A stretch of DNA of 7,851 nt from Firmicutes bacterium UBA3920. Lineage in GTDB: Bacteria > Bacillota > Clostridia > Caldicoprobacterales > Xylanivirgaceae. A program made the position numbers and the translations under genes. The notes below the pieces were generated by a model. That model ran no database searches and was not told where the DNA came from. It was given only the letters and a program-made list of their open reading frames with translations. This document shows, piece by piece, positions 4,302 through 7,851 of this stretch. Position 1 is the stretch's first letter; the number at the start of each line of letters is the position of its first letter. The DNA is taken from positions 1-7,851 of the forward strand of contig DGES01000083.1 in NCBI GenBank assembly GCA_002386065.1. The letters are read 5' to 3'.

Positions 4302-5403
4302 CTACACCATCATTTGTAGGTATCCATTGATAAAGTCATCAAGTTCACCATCCATAACAGCGTCTATATTACCCACTTCAATACCTGTGCGATGATCTTT
4401 TACCATGCTATAGGGATGAAATATATATGACCTTATCTGGCTTCCCCATTCTATTCGTTTCATTTCGCCTTTCATTTCACGTAGTTTTTCCTCTGCCTCC
4501 CTCTCTTTGAGCTCAAGCAATCTTGCTTTCAATACTTTCATAGCGGTTTCCCTGTTTTGTATTTGAGAACGCTCATTTTGGCATTGAACTACTATCCCTG
4601 TAGGGATATGCGTTATTCTAACTGCTGAATCAGTCATATTTACATGCTGACCGCCTGCACCACCTGCTCTAAATGTATCTACTTTTATTTCATCTGGTTT
4701 TATTTCTATTTCTAAATCATCTTCAAGTTCGGGCATTACATCCACCGATGCAAATGAAGTATGTCTTCGCCCTGAAGAGTCAAAAGGGGATATGCGTACC
4801 AATCTATGAACTCCCTTTTCTGCTTTCAAATATCCATAGGCATTCATGCCTGTAGCCTGAAATGTGACACTCTTAATACCTGCCTCCTCTCCAGGAAGCA
4901 TATCCAAAACATCCACCTTATACCCCTTAGATTCACACCATCTAGTATACATGCGATAAAGCATAGAAGTCCAATCCATGGCTTCTGTTCCTCCTGCTCC
5001 TGCGTGTAATGATATTATAGCATTATTTTTATCATATTTTCCTTTAAGCAAAGTCTCAAGTCGAAGATGCTTTATCTCCTTTTCAAGGATATTTATCTCC
5101 TTTTCTATATCAGGTACAAGGGACATGTCTTCCTCCTCGGTAGCCAGCTCAATGAGAACTTCAACATCCTCTATTATAGATACCAACTTATTATATCTTT
5201 GAATCCTATCCTTTAAATGTTTGAGTTCTTTACTCACCTTCTTAGATTTTTCAACATCATTCCAAAAAGCAGGATCATTCATCTCTTTTTCTAATTCTCT
5301 TATGCGCCTTTCACATCCAGGGATGTCAAAGGGACTCACCTATTTCATCGAACGATTCCTTCAATTCCTTTAGTCTTCCATTTGAAATTTCTAATCCAAC
5401 CAT
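4302..5403 (-). CDS. prfB: Peptide chain release factor 2, with programmed +1 frameshift
   Basis: RF2 reads UAA and UGA in the ribosomal A site and triggers peptide release. Translation starts at ATG 5403 (behind AGAGAGGTG) and runs 25 codons to an in-frame TGA at 5328-5326. A +1 shift at CTT-TGA-C continues in the frame ending at TAG 4302, giving about 366 residues, against 365 in E. coli. In the full product the codon-recognition tripeptide SPF falls at about 205-207 and the catalytic GGQ (in AGGAGGQHVNM) at about 250-252, the same numbers as in E. coli RF2. An apparent GTG start at 5339 in the downstream frame is an artefact: translation from there would lose the N-terminal helix and give MSPFDIPG in place of the spliced reading ending SL-DIPG. 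The gene lies between secA and cheW (50-base gap to cheW). Seen: frame layout and motifs. Known: RF2 autoregulation by this shift. Confidence 0.97.
5325..5340 (-). promoter_or_regulatory. prfB autoregulatory +1 frameshift site
   Basis: On the minus strand the sequence reads GGT GAG TCC CTT TGA C. A Shine-Dalgarno-like GGTGAG lies three bases upstream of the slippery CTT, followed by the poor-context stop TGA-C. This matches the known bacterial prfB design: scarce RF2 slows reading of UGA, the peptidyl-tRNA slips from CUU to UUU, and full-length RF2 is made. The TGA is codon 26, as in E. coli. Confidence 0.96.
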
Positions 5404-5496
5404 CCATATCACACCTCTCTAATCCTAATATACAATCTATTTTATAATATTATCGCAAATTCTTTCATGATAAAAATGGGCCTATATATTATCGTT

Positions 5497-7851
5497 TTAT
5501 GCATCTCTTCCACAACATTTTTTATATTTCAATCCACTACCACATGGACAAGGATCATTGCGACCTATTTTAGGACCCTTGACAATTGGCTTATTGTTAG
5601 CTTTCTTATCTTCTCCATGTATAGCACGAACAGGTTCAGCAACTTGTTCACGTTTAGGTACCTCTGTATCAATTTTCATACTAAATAGACCCCTTAAAGT
5701 ATCTTCTTGTATATTTCTTACCATTTCCTGAAACATCTCATAACCTTCTAGTTTATATTCAATGACTGGATCGCGCTGACCATATGCCCTAAGACCAATG
5801 CCCTGACGGAGTTGATCCATAGCATCTATATGATCCATCCATTTTTGATCTACAGTACGAAGTAGGATCACCCGTTCAGCTTCTCGCATTATATCAGAGC
5901 CTACTTCTTCTTCTTTTGCATCATATAATTTGTGTGCTACCTTTAATATCTTGTCTTTTAAAGATTCTCTTGTAAGATCATATATTTCATCTTCTGATAT
6001 GAGAATTGCACCTTTAGGTAAAAAAACATTTTCAAAATACTTAAGTAGTCCTTTTATATTCCAATCCTCTGGCTCATCAAGGCCTTCTGTAAATAGTTCT
6101 ATTGTATCCTCAACAAACATATCTAACATACCTAATATTGAATCTTTGATATTTTCGCCCTCAAGAACACGCCTACGCTGAGAGTATATGGTCTCCCTCT
6201 GTATATTCATTACATCGTCATATTGAAGTACATGACGCCTTATATCAAAGTTCGAACCTTCTACTCGCTTTTGTGCTTGTTCGATTTGTCTTGATAACAT
6301 ACCATACTCTATTGCCTCATCATATTCAAGCCCCAATCGCTCCACCATATCCCTTATCTTATCAGAGCCAAATAGCCGCATAAGATCATCTTCTAGAGAT
6401 ATATAGAACCTAGACGAACCTGGATCACCCTGTCTACCAGCTCTACCCCTCAATTGATTATCTATACGTCTACTCTCATGACGCTCAGTACCTATTATGT
6501 GTAGTCCTCCTACCTCTAAGACCTTTTGACGATTTTCTTCACATTCCACCTTATATTTTTCAAACAATTTATTATAGATTGCTCGTGCTTCCAATACTTC
6601 TTCATCATCTGTCTCTTCAAAACTACTTACCTTCGATAGTATACTGTCAGAGTAGCCTTGTTTTTTCATCTCCTGCTTAGCCAAAAACTCTGGATTCCCA
6701 CCTAATATGATATCTGTCCCACGTCCAGCCATATTGGTAGCTATAGTAACAGCTTTATATCTACCAGCTTGAGCTACAATCTCAGCTTCCTTTTCATGAT
6801 ATTTAGCATTCAATACTTCATGGGGGATACCCCGCCTCTTTAGCATGGCACTCAATAACTCTGACTTTTCTATAGAAACTGTACCTACCAATACAGGTTG
6901 CCCAACTTCATAACATCTAGCTATCTCTTCCACTATTGCATTATATTTTGCTTCTAAAGTCATGTATACAGCATCATTATAATCCTTTCTTATCATTGGC
7001 TTATTGGTAGGTATGACAACAACATCTAAACCATATATGGTCTTAAACTCATCTTCTTCTGTCTTCGCTGTACCTGTCATGCCTGATAACTTATCATACA
7101 TTCTAAAAAAGTTTTGAAACGTTATAGTTGCTAGAGTCTTGCTTTCCCGCTTTACTTTTACTCCTTCTTTGGCCTCTATAGCTTGATGAAGTCCATCACT
7201 ATACCTCCGACCTAACATAATCCTACCAGTAAATTCATCTACTATAAGTACCTGATCATCTTTTACTACATAATCTCTATCCCGTTTCATGAGAGCATGT
7301 GCCTTAAGTCCTTGATATATATGGTGGGATAGCTGGGCATTATTAGGATCCGCCAAATTATCTATATTAAAGTATTCTTCCGCCTTTTCAATACCTTTCT
7401 CAGTTAGATTGACTGTATTTGCCTTTTCATCCATCTCATAGTCCACTGAAGGCTTTAATGTTCTTATAAAGCGATCTACACGAAAATACATATCAGTTGA
7501 TTTATCCCCCGCACCAGAGATTATAAGAGGGGTGCGCGCCTCATCTATAAGAATAGAGTCCACTTCATCTATTATAGCAAAATTCAGTTCTCTCTGTACC
7601 ATATCCTCTTTATATATTACCATATTATCCCTAAGATAATCAAAACCAAACTCGTTATTTGTACCATATACTATATCAGCTGCATAATTTTTTCGTCTAT
7701 CAGCATTCTTCATACCACTTACTATAAGTCCTACTGATAAACCTAAAAATTTATATATCTTCCCCATCCATTCACTGTCACGGCGTGCTAGATAGTCATT
7801 TACGGTTACTATGTGAACACCTTTTCCTGTTAGAGCATTCAAATAGGCAGG
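5497..7851 (-). CDS. secA: Preprotein translocase ATPase SecA (5' end cut by window edge)
   Basis: SecA is the cytosolic/membrane-peripheral ATPase that pushes unfolded preproteins through the SecYEG channel. The visible part is 784 residues in frame from the window edge; roughly the first 110 residues, including Walker A, lie outside. Counting from the edge: VTVNDYLARRD (about 16-26), the DEVDSILIDEAR DEAD-like Walker B (95-106), the preprotein cross-linking region, TITFQNFFRMY, AGRGTD of NBD2 (375-380), GTERHESRRIDNQLRGRAGR (454-473), the helical wing/scaffold region, and a C-terminal zinc motif CxCx8CC (768-780) in GRNDPCPCGSG. Compared with Bacillus subtilis SecA as I remember it, NBD2 carries an extra segment of about 60 charged residues between ILGGNPEF and EVGGLHIIGTERH; such insertions occur in many other SecA proteins. 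The TAA stop lies 93 bases before the prfB start, with no terminator seen between them, so co-transcription is likely. Confidence 0.98.
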   Translation of the reverse strand, partial: PAYLNALTGKGVHIVTVNDYLARRDSEWMGKIYKFLGLSVGLIVSGMKNADRRKNYAADIVYGTNNEFGFDYLRDNMVIYKEDMVQRELNFAIIDEVDSILIDEARTPLIISGAGDKSTDMYFRVDRFIRTLKPSVDYEMDEKANTVNLTEKGIEKAEEYFNIDNLADPNNAQLSHHIYQGLKAHALMKRDRDYVVKDDQVLIVDEFTGRIMLGRRYSDGLHQAIEAKEGVKVKRESKTLATITFQNFFRMYDKLSGMTGTAKTEEDEFKTIYGLDVVVIPTNKPMIRKDYNDAVYMTLEAKYNAIVEEIARCYEVGQPVLVGTVSIEKSELLSAMLKRRGIPHEVLNAKYHEKEAEIVAQAGRYKAVTIATNMAGRGTDIILGGNPEFLAKQEMKKQGYSDSILSKVSSFEETDDEEVLEARAIYNKLFEKYKVECEENRQKVLEVGGLHIIGTERHESRRIDNQLRGRAGRQGDPGSSRFYISLEDDLMRLFGSDKIRDMVERLGLEYDEAIEYGMLSRQIEQAQKRVEGSNFDIRRHVLQYDDVMNIQRETIYSQRRRVLEGENIKDSILGMLDMFVEDTIELFTEGLDEPEDWNIKGLLKYFENVFLPKGAILISEDEIYDLTRESLKDKILKVAHKLYDAKEEEVGSDIMREAERVILLRTVDQKWMDHIDAMDQLRQGIGLRAYGQRDPVIEYKLEGYEMFQEMVRNIQEDTLRGLFSMKIDTEVPKREQVAEPVRAIHGEDKKANNKPIVKGPKIGRNDPCPCGSGLKYKKCCGRDA

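Noticed and set aside
5335..5339. GTG 5339 as the prfB start
   Set aside because: It lies within the frameshift signal; the true start is ATG 5403 with a +1 shift, which restores family length and motif numbering.
1..7851. CRISPR array, tRNA genes, rRNA
   Set aside because: No regularly spaced repeats, no tRNA cloverleaf apart from the tRNA-like part of tmRNA, and no rRNA segments were seen.

Overview
The window is an AT-rich stretch of a low-GC Gram-positive bacterium, most likely a member of the Clostridia. The signs are strong AGGAGG-type ribosome binding sites, AT-rich codon use, a SecA with a large NBD2 insertion and a CxCx8CC tail, the secA-prfB gene order, and remnants resembling clostridial phage and AbiE genes. 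I cannot name the genus. Every supported gene reads on the minus strand, so the biological order runs from the right end of the window to the left.

Right part (about 7851-2551), housekeeping. secA is cut by the window edge. It is followed by prfB (release factor 2), which is split by the classical programmed +1 frameshift at CTT-TGA-C, codon 26. A stand-alone cheW follows. A 342-base gap then holds a MITE-like element (13-bp terminal inverted repeats flanked by an 8-bp direct repeat) and a near-consensus sigma-A promoter. That promoter drives smpB, and 4 bases after the smpB stop begins ssrA (tmRNA), which ends with an encoded CCA and a strong intrinsic terminator. SmpB and tmRNA form one trans-translation unit; RF2 and SecA serve termination and secretion.

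Left part (about 2550-1), accessory island downstream of ssrA. First comes a HepT-MntA (HEPN/MNT) toxin-antitoxin pair with all recognisable catalytic residues and its own terminator. Next are two fused phage-gene scars: an HNH endonuclease piece lacking its N-terminus, joined out of frame to the C-terminus of a DNA methyltransferase that also carries an in-frame TAG. Last is an AbiE-type pair: an intact AbiEi-like antitoxin/regulator with a clear promoter and a repeat-rich operator-like leader, followed by a translationally coupled abiEii that is truncated after about 37 recognisable residues.

Together the left part looks like a decayed mobile or defence island on the 3' side of ssrA, a common integration site. 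I see no clear new system. The points most worth checking are the MITE-like element by the smpB promoter, the AbiEi orphaned from its toxin with an intact operator, the HNH/methyltransferase deletion scar, and the 4-base smpB-ssrA junction.
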